From Camillea tinctor (taxonomy: Eukaryota; Ascomycota; Sordariomycetes; Xylariales; Xylariaceae): DNA of 64,000 bases. Each line of letters starts with the position of its first letter. Position 1 is the stretch's first letter. Where the stretch lies: NCBI GenBank assembly GCA_022578605.1, contig MU394056.1, forward strand, positions 620,001-684,000. Direction: 5' to 3'. The notes under the pieces are model-generated. The model made no database searches. It saw only the letters and a program-made list of their open reading frames with translations, and had not been told where the DNA came from. The position numbers were made by a program, and so were the translations under genes. This document shows positions 14,301 to 25,821 of this stretch, in pieces.

Positions 14301-17300
14301 TCCTTTCTCAAATCAGAGTCCTCAATCCAAAAACGCTACGCCTCTGATCTTCAGAAGAGCCTTCATGCTTTTAAGACACAGAGACATGAAATTGGAAGAC
14401 TAGCTACGCTACCACCTGCCAAGATGGCAACGTTTGCCGCTGACGAGACTCGAATTGCCCACCTTCAAAATGAGGTTTCGCAAGCTTTCTACAAGATACA
14501 GTCTGCTTTGGAGCAACAGAGTCACTTATTCTCTAGAAGGCAGATAGATTGGCTCATCCGCGGGTCACTTTGGCCAGCTGTGACTCCGGTAACTGTGCTG
14601 GAACAACTTCGATCAGCTGCTTCATGTCAATTTGGAAGTGGAACAAAAGAATCAATCATCGAGTTCGGATTAGCAATAACCGAGTTCCAACGCCAAGTTC
14701 GCATTGCGGCATACCGACGATCAAAGGAAGCAGCACGGCTAGAAGAAGAGCTGGATAACATTGGACATCAAAACTGGAAGGTCGATGAATACCCAGATTG
14801 GCTCCTTTTGGAAATTGAATCAAACCTACTCATTCGCAAGAACCAAGTAGAAGTTGCAATGGCTATAATCGCACCAGAGTCGGGAGCTTCAAGCGTCCTG
14901 CAGTTGAATATGGGACAAGGGAAAACATCCTGTATCATTCCCATGGTTGCAATTTTGCTTGCAGACGGCAATAATCTCGTCCGTATCTCTATACCAAAAG
15001 CTCTTCTCCATCAGACAGCTCAACTCCTGCATGGCCGTCTCGGTGGTCTTGTAGATCGTGAGATCAGCCACGTACCTTTTTCCCGAAGGACATCAACGCA
15101 GGAAGATCAAATTAAACTCTTTCGCAAGATTCATGCTGATATCCGCAATAAACGTGGAGTGATGCTTTGCCTACCAGAGCACCAGATGTCCTTCATGTTG
15201 AGTGGCCTCCAGCGTGTTTTGGATAAGAGAATACCCGAGGCAACTATGATGGTCAATACCCAGAAATGGCTTAATTCATGTGCTAGGGATGTGTTAGATG
15301 AATGTGATCACACACTAGCTGTGAGGACTCAACTGATCTACCCTTCCGGGTCGCAAATGGCAGTAGATGGTCATCCACACCGATGGCTAGTTATTGAACA
15401 ACTATTGAGCTTAGTCGACTCAGAGCTTGATGAGCTAGCACTTGGTTTTCAATACTCTATTGAGGTTGTGAGGCGCCCGCAGGGGGGATATCCTTTTGTT
15501 TTTTTCCTCAGGAGTGATGCTGAAGAGGAACTCATTCATCGACTAAAAAATCATGTTTGTTGTGGTTCACGGGGTATTATCCCTATAGATTCTCTTGAGC
15601 AGGCCGATCGCCTAGCTGTCAAGGAATTCCTCTCTGGGGGGAAGGTTCGTCCGTCGAGTCTTGATCGTATCAGCAATCTGTGTCCAGATAGGCCTCATGT
15701 TCGGCAAGCTATTTACTTGCTAAGGGGTCTGTTTGTCCACCGTATTCTTATCATGACTTTGAAAAAGCGGTATGGAGTTCAGTACGGTATACATCCTTCA
15801 AGGGATCCCGTTGCCGTTCCCTTCCACGCCAAAGGCGTCCCGAGCGAGCAGTCGGAGTTTGGACACGTTGATGTAAGTGAATTTATTTATTCTAAGTATT
15901 TTCCGAGCAGAACTACTCTCACATAGCTATCTTGCCTGATTTTGGGCATCTAAATCCTCCTCGAACTTCACATTTGTCGGGAGCATTATAAGTAACTCTC
16001 TAAATAGGTTGCAATTCTTCTCACGTGCTTAGCAACGTACTATGGTGGAATTACGCTGCAGCAATCTCGGCAAGCCCTAGAATCGGTCCTAAAGTCTGAC
16101 GATCCTGCTTCGGAATATGATAAATGGACAGAGGGTGAAGGGTTTCCAGATTATCTGAAGGATTGGCATTCGATCAACGTCCATGACGAACATCAAATGA
16201 ACCAAATTTGGAATTGCGTACGATACAAAGTTCCAGTTGTCGACTATTACTTGAACAATTTTGTGTTCCCTCTACACGCGAAACAATTCCGCAATAAACT
16301 ACAATCAAATGGTTGGGATATCCCGCTGTTCCTAAGTTCCAAAGCTAATCAGCCAACGAAACATGGTCTGCTCAACAAGGGGAGGGGACTCACAACTGGC
16401 TTCTCTGGTAAGTGACCTAGCATCTCTTCGCAACCCACTCCATACACACTGCTTGAGTATTTGAAGTAGAAGTCCACCGAAATGGGTGGATTTTCTTATC
16501 CCAATAAGATGAATATTTATTACTAGAGACATGCGTTTCTATATCATTGAAAAGTACTTTGTGTGTCTGGGCATTCTATTTCTCTGTCCCGGGTGCTCGT
16601 TGGGCATACTTTATTATAACGGGAACTAATTGTACTAATCACAATAATCACTCCAAATAGGTACAAACGATATCAAACCACTACTGCCACTCACTATCAA
16701 GCAAGACGACTTACCGTCACTCGCATCGACTAATGCAGAGGTCCTCACATATCTCTTGCAATCTCGTTCTAGGAATTATGAAGTCATCATCGATCACAGA
16801 CAGAGACGTCTCACGGAAATTGGTTTCCTCGATCTGCTGAAACGACATAATATCCGGGTTTTAATCGATGCTGGAGCTTATATCCTTGAGATGTCTAACC
16901 TCGACCTAGCTAAACAGTGGTTGAAGATGGATGGCCGGGCGACGGTAGCTCTATATTTTGAAGACGACCGGCCTTACATTGTTTCAAAACAAGGCACCAG
17001 AACACCGTTGCTCGCATCACCATATGCAGATAACCTTAGAGAGGTTCTTGTTTACCTAGATGAAGTAAGATTCGCTGGACCCAGCTATTGTATGAGACTC
17101 TAACACTCAGAAAGGCACACACGCGCGGTACTGATCTTAAGTTCGAACCAAACGCACATGCGGCTCTTACGTTGGGTCTTGGACAGACCAAAGACCATAC
17201 AGTACAAGGTATTCAATATATAGTTCTATACGCAAAAGGGGGTAAAAACTAATGATTGATAGCTGCAATGCGTTTACGTCAACTGGGCACAACACAATCT

Positions 17301-19166
17301 GTGACGTTCTATGCTCCACCGGAAGTTAACCAGAGCATTCGAGACTTATGCGAAAAAAGAGACAATGAAAGAGTGAGCTCTGGTGATGTGTGAGTCATTC
17401 CTTCAATATCTATCCATACTCGTTTGTAAGATATGTAAGGGTAAACGCGGTACCCTGGGCAAACAGCTTTGGCATTATAAGTGCCTATTCTGACCGTATG
17501 ACAATTTTGTGTCATATTATTCGTATTTCGATTCGATATATGTTGATCACACAAGGCTATATATGATGCAAATACCAAGACTAACGAAATGCTAGGATCC
17601 GCTGGCTCATCAACAATACATGTGACGGAATCGAGCAATTGCAGCCGTTGTACTATGCTCAAGGAATAGACTTTTGTAACAGGATGCAAGCAGCCGAGGA
17701 TTTCCCTGATTTTCTCGCAGATGATGAACAGAGGACTGCTTACATCCAAGCTATAAAGCAGACCGAACGCCAAACACTATCTCAACTCTATGGACCACAG
17801 ACAAAGGGGAAGGCAACGATAGGTCCGAGATTCACGGGGAAAATTGCCGAATTTGCGAGCGAGCTAGAAGCACGAAGGAAAGCCTTTCGGGACACTGGAC
17901 AGGCTGTTCATGCATCGGCGCTCCAAGAAGTCGAACAAGAACGAGAGATTGAATACGAGGTTGAGAATGTACGACAACTTAAGAAGCCTCCACCATACAC
18001 ACCACACAAATTTCCCGGCCTACATAGAGATCTGGAAATCCTTGCTAAGACTGGAAGAATCCCGGCTGGTTCGGATGTCTTGATTCCCATCTTTACAGCC
18101 TTGACAAGAACTGGTCTCGGGAAGAAGTATAAGGTTAATCGCAATGTCGGATCCTCCCGTCTATTTATTACTACAGAGTTTGAAAAGACGGTGAAGTTTG
18201 TGATAGAACTCAACAACGACAACTATCTGGTAAGTTACAAATAACTCAAACATAGTATACAAATCTCTAATGCTCGCCTCTTTTAAGCGCCCGGTCCACT
18301 GGATTCTGTTCAGTTCATCTTTTGAGATTGCTGTCATCGTGACCCCCGAAGAAGCGGAATGCCTGCTTCCTATTGTCCGAGGGCTAAACAATTCAGGGCA
18401 ATACCTTATCACATATGCTGCCCCTGTCACTCGACGCATGATGCACTTTGGGAAAATGAAATATTACACAATTCCAAATCTGCCCCAAGATTGGTCAGCC
18501 CCCGAGTGGCTCACAACAGAGCTTGGTTTCTTTGCTGGCAGATTATATTTCGAATGGCACGAATACAGTAGTATCTGTCGCCTCCTTGGAATCAATGAGT
18601 CGGTACCAAGGTTGGAAGAGTTGGCGAGTTCCGAGGGTGATACAATAGACCCATGGACGAGTGGCACAGAGGCCACTTCTCCAACTACTAGTGATGATCA
18701 AGAGGAAGGGAAGGATATAACCGTGCCTCGAGTCAAAGCCCAATTTTCTGGGCTAACACCTAAGCCATATACATTTACCCAAGAGTATCTCTCTGTCCGT
18801 AGACGCGGTCTAGACTTTTCTCATACGCCTATGGGGTTCCTGGCATCTGGAAAGCCGCTTAGCGAGCATAGCAAATTCTTCCGCCATAAAGAAACCTCGA
18901 GACATTTCAGGAGTCTCGCACCTATTGCCTCGACCCAAATTGATGGTGCCGATGAAGAGGATGGGGGTAATGAGATGGATTTAGGTGATTATGATCCATC
19001 GGCTGTGTTGAACGGAGATGAAAGCCATCAACAGATCGTATATGACGAATCTGAGATGTTCAGGGAAGACAAGAAGGTTTGGCATGGGGACAAATACGAC
19101 GAAAAAGAGGACCATGAACTCGAAGTCCTAGATGATGACCCTTATGATTCTGACGATCTAGACTAA
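8348..19166 (+). CDS. Giant DUF6606/DUF3638/DUF3645 protein, NTPase-like
   Basis: Twelve exons: 8348-8703, 8768-10581, 10649-11820, 11882-11984, 12057-12231, 12284-15872, 16008-16407, 16661-17064, 17115-17208, 17263-17389, 17596-18229, 18288-19166. Together they encode 3,248 aa. The N-terminus (FDHIVFPPQLPQ, then SVVFESFEASP) is the DUF6606 type. Near residue 2084 NMGQGKTSCIIPM is a Walker A-like loop. At 2212 comes DECDHTLAVR, a Walker B/DExD-like box; together these mark DUF3638. DUF3645 follows with TYYGGITL and LDEAHTRGTDLK at about 2669, then AAMRLRQLG. The C-terminal part (RPVHWIL, APPVTR-like and HTPMGF motifs) ends in an acidic tail. The family is widespread in filamentous fungi, is often labelled ubiquitinyl hydrolase in databases, and has no well-established function that I know of. 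An SF2-helicase-like or ubiquitin-linked role is inference. The exon 3 donor (GTTTGT) is weak; all other junctions are standard. No frameshift or internal stop was found. Confidence 0.88.
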
Positions 19167-20022
19167 GCTCTGGGGCGGAAGAGAAGAGACTTGAAACGCT
19201 GTCCTGTACATAATGGGTCACGCGGAGGAGGGGGTTTGGCAGAAACTTGTTTATATAATGGCTTGTAAAATAATGTTGGATTTGTTGCTCATGGGATTGA
19301 ATTGATCTCTTTTTACTTGCTTGTGTCAGACGTTCTTTTTTTCCTACGTAATACTCTATATTAACTAACTTCTCCTCCAAGCAAGTTACGCCTTAGTAAA
19401 CATTCTTAAAATGGACGGATTGAGATTTTGACCAGTATGATAAAAGGGAAAAAAAAAGTGTACGGGTGGAAAGTAAGAAAGGGGGCAGGTAAATCTCGGA
19501 TTAACTTGCATTGTTAATAAGACAACTCTCCTCGTGGGCGCATACCTGTAACCTATGCTATGTATTGAAGGTATACCAAGTCTGTACGTTCGACTCTCAG
19601 AGCCTCAAATTCCCCCTTAGGGATAGGCCATGTGGTTGTAGCCAACCGCTTCATATTTTCTGATATTGTGTGGCATTTTAGAGAGGGTGAAAAGGGGAGT
19701 AGATCTCCACCACCCTTGATTTTAGGAGCACGGAGTATGGTAGCTTACTTACTGAAGGGGCGACCGTCTTGCTCAAAAAACAAAAAAAAGAAGACTTTTC
19801 GAAAATGGGTTATATAGACACTTACACATTCAGAAAGAAGGTAAAAACAAGTGACGAAACTTGTAGTTGTGTCCTTATCATAACACTGAATCACGGCATT
19901 AAGTCGCAACACTAGCTGGAGTGGTATGTACCTAACCCCCCCCCCCTTCCCCCTTTTTATTTAGAGAAAGACGTATCGTCTCCTTCCTCCCATATTTCTT
20001 TCCCCTTTTCCCCTTCTCTATT
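19167..20022. other. Convergent 3' spacer, no gene seen
   Basis: Lies between the convergent giant gene and the quinone oxidoreductase gene. It holds poly-A stretches (19449-19458, 19780-19792) and a C run at 19938-19946, and no supported gene. Confidence 0.6.
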
Positions 20023-21420
20023 TTATTTCGACGGATCCAGCAGCAGCTTTCCGGTGCTCACCCTCCCCTCCAGATCGTTATGCGCGCGCGCGACCTCGCT
20101 GAGGGGGTACACGTCGTGGACGCGCACCTTCAGCGCGCCCGAGGCCAGGAAGCCGAGCAGCTCGGCGACGTAGGGCTCGAACTCGTCGCGCTCGACGAGG
20201 TAGTTGAACAGGGTGGGGCGGAGGAGGCGGCAGTTCTTCGCGGCGAGCCGCATGATGTTGACGGGGGGCACGGCGCCCGACGCGTTGCCGAACGAGACCA
20301 CGCTGCCCTTGCGCGCGACGCACTCGAGGCTCAGGTCGAACGTGGCCTTGCCCACGCCGTCGAACACCGCCGCGCAGCCCTTGCCGCCCGTGAGCTCGTG
20401 CACCTTGGCCTTCACCTCGTCGCCCTTCAGCGCGCTGTCGCCGTACTGGATCACGTGCTCGGCGCCCGCGTCGCGCGCGAGGTCCGCCTTCGCCGCCGTC
20501 GACACGGTGCCGATGGTGCGGGCGCCGACGGCGCGCAGCAGCTGGCAGAGCATGAGCCCGGTGCCGCCGGCCGCGGCGTGCACCAGCACCCAGTCGCCTT
20601 TCTGCACGGGGTGCGCTTCGCGGATGAGCGTCAGGGCCGTGAGGCCCTGCAGCAGGGCGGCGGCGGCGTCGCGCGGGTAGACGACGCCCGCCGACCCCGA
20701 GGACGGCGCGGGCGGCAGCTGGAAGGTGCGCGCTGCCGCGTTGGCGCTGTACTCGGCGTACGCGGCCTCGCCGCTCCAGGCTACGCGGTCGCCCTCCTTG
20801 AGGCCGTACGTGGGCCCCTTGGGGGACACGCGGACGACGGTGCCGGCGCCCTCGCGGCCGAGGATGTAGGGGAAGCGCGGGGCGGGGTAGAGGCCGGTGC
20901 GGAAGTATCTATTTTGTTGAGGAGTCGGTTAATGTTTGTATCCTAGTTTGGTAATATGTATTTTACGCTGGTAATAAGAAGAAAAAAAGAAAAAAGAAAA
21001 ATTAAAAGCCATATTTCTGCTTAGTATCTTTCCTTTCTCTTTTCTCCTTTCTCTATGTCTACCTACATGTGGATATGTGGATATGTATAGGTGCATGGAT
21101 GTACGTATGTATACATACGAAAAAGAATGCGAACGAGCGAATATAAGAACTTACGTATCAATGAAGTTCACCCCAATGAAATCGTTCTTAATTAGAACTT
21201 GACCATCCGCCAGCTCAGGAACAGGTATGTCTGTCTTATACTGAAGGACTTCTGTGCCACCCGTTTTGTCAATGACAATACCCTTCATGGTGCTGGGGAC
21301 GGAGATGGACGCCATTGTGCGAATAATAATGGTGGAGGGATAATAACGATTAATTTTATACAAGGTTGGCTTGGAGAGTAATGTTCTTGTTCGTATGAAT
21401 GCTGCTGCGATTGGTATCAT
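20023..21420 (-). CDS. NADPH:quinone oxidoreductase (zeta-crystallin/Zta1 type)
   Basis: Minus strand, exons 21420-21155 and 20908-20023, 383 aa, with a 246-nt intron (GTAAGT...ATAG). It is a medium-chain dehydrogenase/reductase of the zinc-free quinone reductase group. The GroES-like domain runs from TMKGIVIDKTGG to GVNFIDTYFRTGLYP and ILGREGAGTV. The Rossmann fold contains LQGLTAL, then AAAGGTG at residues 200-206 for NADPH. There is no zinc-ligand Cys cluster. Such enzymes reduce quinones by one electron and respond to oxidative stress. Two starts are possible. From 21420 the protein carries a 35-residue Arg/Lys-containing, acid-free N-terminus that resembles a mitochondrial presequence. 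From the ATG at 21315 it begins MASISVPS, like cytosolic homologs. Exon 2 is strikingly GC rich (43 of 60 bases at 20221-20280), unlike exon 1 and both neighbours. Confidence 0.9.
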
Positions 21421-21903
21421 CTATGCTGGCTGCTAGGTACTAGGTTAGTAGGTAACCTTACAGCTTATAAGAGGAGTGAGAGGCGGGGATGTGCTTCGTG
21501 TGCTTCGTAACTAAGATCGGTTACCGAGCCGGAGCCCCACCACCGGGGGAATTCAAAATTATTAATAAGCTGGTCGAATAGCTTAATGTGACTTCACACA
21601 ATTGACGCCATTCCGGAACCCCTCTCCGACCGTTGTGCCCCACCAAAGAGGATTCCCTTGCAGCACTATTCCGATATATCCGATATTACCGTAGGGGGGT
21701 CCCGTACGCACATACGGCAATTACTCTATTTGGACAGGGGAAAATAATACCCAAATTCTCGGTTTCGGGTTATTTTTGTTGTTGTATTATCACCTCAAAG
21801 ATATGAGCCCCATCTATAACCACCAGGGGAATCTCTTATAAACACCCTTTATGCGGCCTCATTTCTATGATACATTCTTCCCTTGGCCAGGAACTCTCCC
21901 CCA
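21421..21903. other. Spacer between quinone reductase and cct4, no gene seen
   Basis: Holds the promoter of the quinone reductase and the 3' end of cct4, both on the minus strand. No other feature could be supported. Confidence 0.6.
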
Positions 21904-23772
21904 TTACCGTGTTAGGGCAATGTCGTCGATTCTTAGAATCATCTTGACCGTCTCTGCTGCCAGTTCGATGGCACTCGTGCTGACTAGGAGTGGCTGCAAT
22001 ACGTTTTCCTTGGAAATGTTTGAGTTGACGCCGCCGCTCTTGATGCTAACACCCGCGTTCTTCTCTCCCATTTCGTGCCTGTGTCGTAGATCCGTAACTA
22101 CCTTGATACTGTTCAAACCTGCGTTCTCAGCCAATGTCGTAGGGATAACTTCCAAAGCATCGGCAAATGCCTTCCAGCAAATTGCTTCCGTTCCGGTGAG
22201 TGACCGGGCCTGCTTGGATAGCTGAGCTGCTATCTCGATCTCGGGTGCACCACCACCGGCGATCAGGGCCTTCTTCTTTACGAGACACCGGATGACGCAA
22301 AGAGCGTCGTGAAGTGACCGCTCAGCCTCGTCAAGGATGAGACTGTTGGCACCGCGGCAGACTATGGATATCGTCTTGCCAGCCGACTTGGTGCCAGTAA
22401 CCTTAACTGTCCGGGCACCATTTGACTGGGACTCCTCAACCAGATCGGCCGTTCCAAGCTTGTCCTCGGTAAAAGAGTCGATGTCTGCAATCGGCTTGCA
22501 ACCAGTAGACTTGCAGATGAACTCGACTTCGTCTCGCTCGATGTCCTTGACTGCGAGGATGTTAAGCTTGGCGAGGAAGTGTAGTGACAGATCGTTGACG
22601 GCGTCACGGAGAATGGATTTCTGGATGAAAAGAACATTGCACTTGGCCTTCTTGATCTTCTTGACCAGGTTCAGAAGGTATAACCGCTCCTCCTTGACAA
22701 TCTTGTCCATCTGGCGGTAATCGTTGACGGCGATCGTGTTCTCCATCTATAAAGTGGGCCAGGGTTAGCCAGTGGATAAACCAGGGGATACCGACTCGAC
22801 GCAAACTCATGATTTTGACTTACATCTGGCTTCGGCGGGCTCAGCTGGAACTGGATCAACCCTATCTTGGCCTTCTCCATTCTCACAGGACCACCGGCAG
22901 CCTTAAGGACGGGCTGTGTTAGGACTAGACCATCCACTAACTCACTGTCCTCTATCGTGCCTCCAACCTTCTTGATTATCCTAATATTCTTCAGGTCGAC
23001 ATTGTCGGCCGTCTTGATATCGATGGTCTTGGTGACGGCATTTACAGCCATGGGACCAAGCAGACCCGAGTATTGTGAGACAATCTTAGACGATAGGGAG
23101 GTGTTCGCAGCTTGCAGTAAAGTGGCGGTGTCGGACAGGGAGACGGGTTGTGACATGTCGTGGAGAATCTGGACGGCGGCGGCAGCAGCCCTCTGGAAAG
23201 CCTCGGAGATGACCGAGGGATGAATGCCCTTGGATAGCAATCGATCAGCAGCACCGAGCAGGGCACCGCAGATGACGACTACTGAGGTTGTACCATCTCC
23301 GGCTTCGACATCCTGCGCAGATGAAAGGTTGACAAGCATCTTAGCGGTGGGGTGCATGACGGACATGCTCTTCAACATGGTGTTTCCGTCGTTTGTGATT
23401 ATGGTCTCGCCCTTCCCGCTCCGGATCATCTTGTCCATGCCTCGAGGGCCCAGAGAGGTTCTGATGGCATCGGCGACAGCTGCGATTGGTTAGGTACTTT
23501 AGTAACTGGGGGGTCTACATGTGAATGTATAGATGGAGAGAGACGGTAGAGGGAGAAGAATGTAATCGAACCTCTGGCAGCAACAATGTTGGCTGATCGT
23601 ACAGCAATAGGCTTCTCCTTATCCTACTAAGGTATTAGCCGGTGAAAAGGGGAGAGAAAAGGGGGTTTGGGCAATAAGTCAGGTTCGGGTTTTCCTCCTA
23701 AACTTGCTTTGCTGTACGTACTCTGAAGGTAGCATTGCTGTTGCCGCCACCGGACTGAGTTGCGGTAGCCAT
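21904..23772 (-). CDS. cct4: Chaperonin CCT/TRiC subunit delta (CCT4)
   Basis: Minus strand, exons 23772-23722, 23623-23572, 23479-22824 and 22746-21904, 533 aa, close to human CCT4 (539 aa). It is a group II chaperonin subunit that folds actin, tubulin and other proteins in the cytosolic eight-subunit ring. The apical and equatorial landmarks are all present: [28 protein letters not shown], the nucleotide loop [10 protein letters not shown] at 93-102, and [17 protein letters not shown]. The C-terminal half has [43 protein letters not shown] and [18 protein letters not shown]. These match the delta subunit rather than other CCT paralogs (for example [10 protein letters not shown] and [12 protein letters not shown]). 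The last exon begins exactly at an ATG ([10 protein letters not shown], human MDNQIVVSDY), but that is internal. The gene is transcribed away from rpt1 across a shared 560-bp upstream region. Confidence 0.96.
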
Positions 23773-24332
23773 GGCGAAAGAAGAAGTATGAGTTTTTTTG
23801 TTGTTGTTTTTATTATTATTATTTTTCTCTTCTTCTCCAAGATTGGTTTTTTTTAGGGGGGAGTGATGTACTGGTGATGTTGGTGGGAAGTTGGTAAGTG
23901 ATAAGGTATCAAAGCTGTGGGTGGTAGAAGTAGGTAAAAGCTGAACCTTCCCAAACCTTAAACCCCCCCGCGCAGGCTACGATTAATTTTTGTCTTCTGA
24001 AAATAAAATGTTCCGGGGGTAGCTGCGAGGCTGTCATTGCGCTAACCTACTTCTGGTCTAGCCTGTCAGGTCCAGGCAATAGAGCTTATGCAACCCTGCT
24101 CTCTCTCAAGTGCTCTGTCCTCGTCACTTTCAATCATTGCCTTGTGTCTTTTGGTACCTTCTAACTTTAATTCCATTCCCTTAACAACAACCACAACCTC
24201 TCTCACTATCACCACCAAACAACTCAACCTCCTAGCTTCTTCTTTTTACTTTCTTCTTCTTATCAGCCATTCTCCTCTCCCCCGTCTTGTAATTACGAAC
24301 ATCTTCTCTTTCTCTCTCTCTAAACTAACAAA
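23773..24332. promoter_or_regulatory. Shared divergent upstream region of cct4 and rpt1
   Basis: 560 bp separate the two start codons, so the two proteostasis genes must share this promoter region. The cct4 side is T/A rich (23803-23830); the rpt1 side is C/T rich (24225-24330), as in strong fungal leaders. I looked for the yeast proteasome element GGTGGCAAA and did not see an exact copy. No further sites are claimed. Confidence 0.5.
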
Positions 24333-25821
24333 ATGGTATGGCACAGTACACTACAATCCAATGCAGTCTGGTATTACGTCTTCCTCATGGCGCCTAACTG
24401 ACCCATCCTTCGTATCTTGTTTAGCCTTCCGCCACGGGGTCGAATTGGGAGAAGTACAAGAAGAACTTCGCCGATGATGAGATAGAAGAGAAGAAGATCC
24501 AGCCCCTCTCCGACGAGTACGTTGCTATTTCGCTTATCACCTGGTCGCTCGTCTCCCCGTCTCTCGTCGCATCGCTAATCCCACCCGGTAAAACAGAGAT
24601 ATCCAGGTCCTAAAGACCTACGGCGCCGCGCCCTACGGAACCGCCCTCAAGAAGCTAGAACAGCAGATCAAGGAGAAGCAGCAGAGCGTCGATGAGAAGA
24701 TTGGCGTCAAGGAGTCAGACACGGGTCTCGCCCCGCCCCATCTGTGGGATGTCGCCGCCGACCGGCAACGCATGTCGGAAGAGCAGCCCTTACAAGTAGC
24801 CCGGTGCACCAAGATCATCGCCGACGAGAAGGACGAGTCCAAGAGCAAATATGTCATCAATGTCAAGCAGATAGCCAAGTTCGTCGTCCAGCTGGGTGAC
24901 CGTGTATCCCCCACCGATATCGAGGAGGGTATGCGTGTCGGTGTCGACCGTAACAAGTACCAGATCCTACTGCCCCTGCCGCCTAAGATCGATGCCAGCG
25001 TTACCATGATGACCGTCGAGGAGAAGCCCGATGTCACGTACGGCGATGTCGGTGGATGCAAGGAGCAGGTCGAGAAGCTGCGAGAAGTCGTCGAGATGCC
25101 CCTACTATCGCCCGAGAGGTTCGTCAACCTGGGTATTGACCCCCCGAAAGGTGCTCTACTATATGGACCCCCTGGAACCGGCAAGACCCTGTGTGCCAGA
25201 GCTGTCGCCAACCGGACGGACGCCACCTTCATCCGCGTCATCGGTAGTGAATTGGTGCAGAAGTACGTGGGTGAGGGTGCCAGAATGGTGCGTGAGTTGT
25301 TCGAGATGGCCCGGACGAAGAAGGCCTGTATCATTTTCTTCGACGAAATCGATGCCGTCGGTGGTGCCCGATTTGATGACGGAGCCGGTGGAGACAACGA
25401 AGTCCAGAGAACCATGTTGGAGTTGATTACACAGCTCGACGGTTTCGATGCCAGAGGAAACATTAAAGTCATGTTCGCCACCAACCGGCCGTCCACCCTA
25501 GACCCGGCTCTGATGCGACCAGGTCGTATCGACCGTAAGATCGAATTCTCGTTGCCCGACCTAGAGGGCCGTGCCAACATTCTACGCATCCACGCCAAGA
25601 GCATGTCCGTCGAGCGGGATATCCGGTGGGAGCTGATCTCGCGTCTATGCCCCAACGCTACCGGTGCTGAGCTGCGCAGCGTATGTACCGAGGCGGGCAT
25701 GTTCGCCATCCGTGCGCGGAGAAAGGTAGCTTCCGAGAAGGACTTCCTCAGCGCCGTCGACAAGGTCATCAAGGGTAACCTCAAGTTCAACTCTACCGCC
25801 ACGTACATGCAGTACAACTAA
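24333..25821 (+). CDS. rpt1: 26S proteasome regulatory ATPase Rpt1 (PSMC2)
   Basis: Exons 24333-24335, 24425-24516 and 24597-25821, 439 aa (human PSMC2 433). The first coding exon is only the ATG; the next codon, CCT, lies after an 89-nt intron with donor GTATGG, branch CTAAC near 24392 and acceptor TTTAG. Rpt1 is one of six AAA+ ATPases in the base of the 19S particle and unfolds ubiquitinated substrates. The sequence shows a coiled-coil N-terminus, then [16 protein letters not shown] and [12 protein letters not shown] segments. Walker A is GPPGTGKT at 222-229, Walker B is FFDEID around 281, and the arginine-finger region is [14 protein letters not shown]. The C-terminus is YMQYN, as in animal Rpt1, so it lacks the HbYX tail of Rpt2, Rpt3 and Rpt5. 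Assignment to Rpt1 rather than another Rpt is firm from [20 protein letters not shown] and the end. Confidence 0.96.

Noticed and set aside
16408..16660. A gap in the giant gene that looked like a possible frameshift or insertion.
   Set aside because: It is a 253-nt intron with GTAAGT donor and AAATAG acceptor that restores GFSG-TNDIKPLLPL in frame.
20080..20946. 288-codon open frame on the plus strand opposite the quinone oxidoreductase.
   Set aside because: GC-rich antisense shadow of a well-supported exon; long open frames on the reverse strand are expected at this base composition.
24633..25817. 394-codon antisense open frame over rpt1.
   Set aside because: Mirror of a highly conserved, codon-biased coding exon; its translation resembles no protein.
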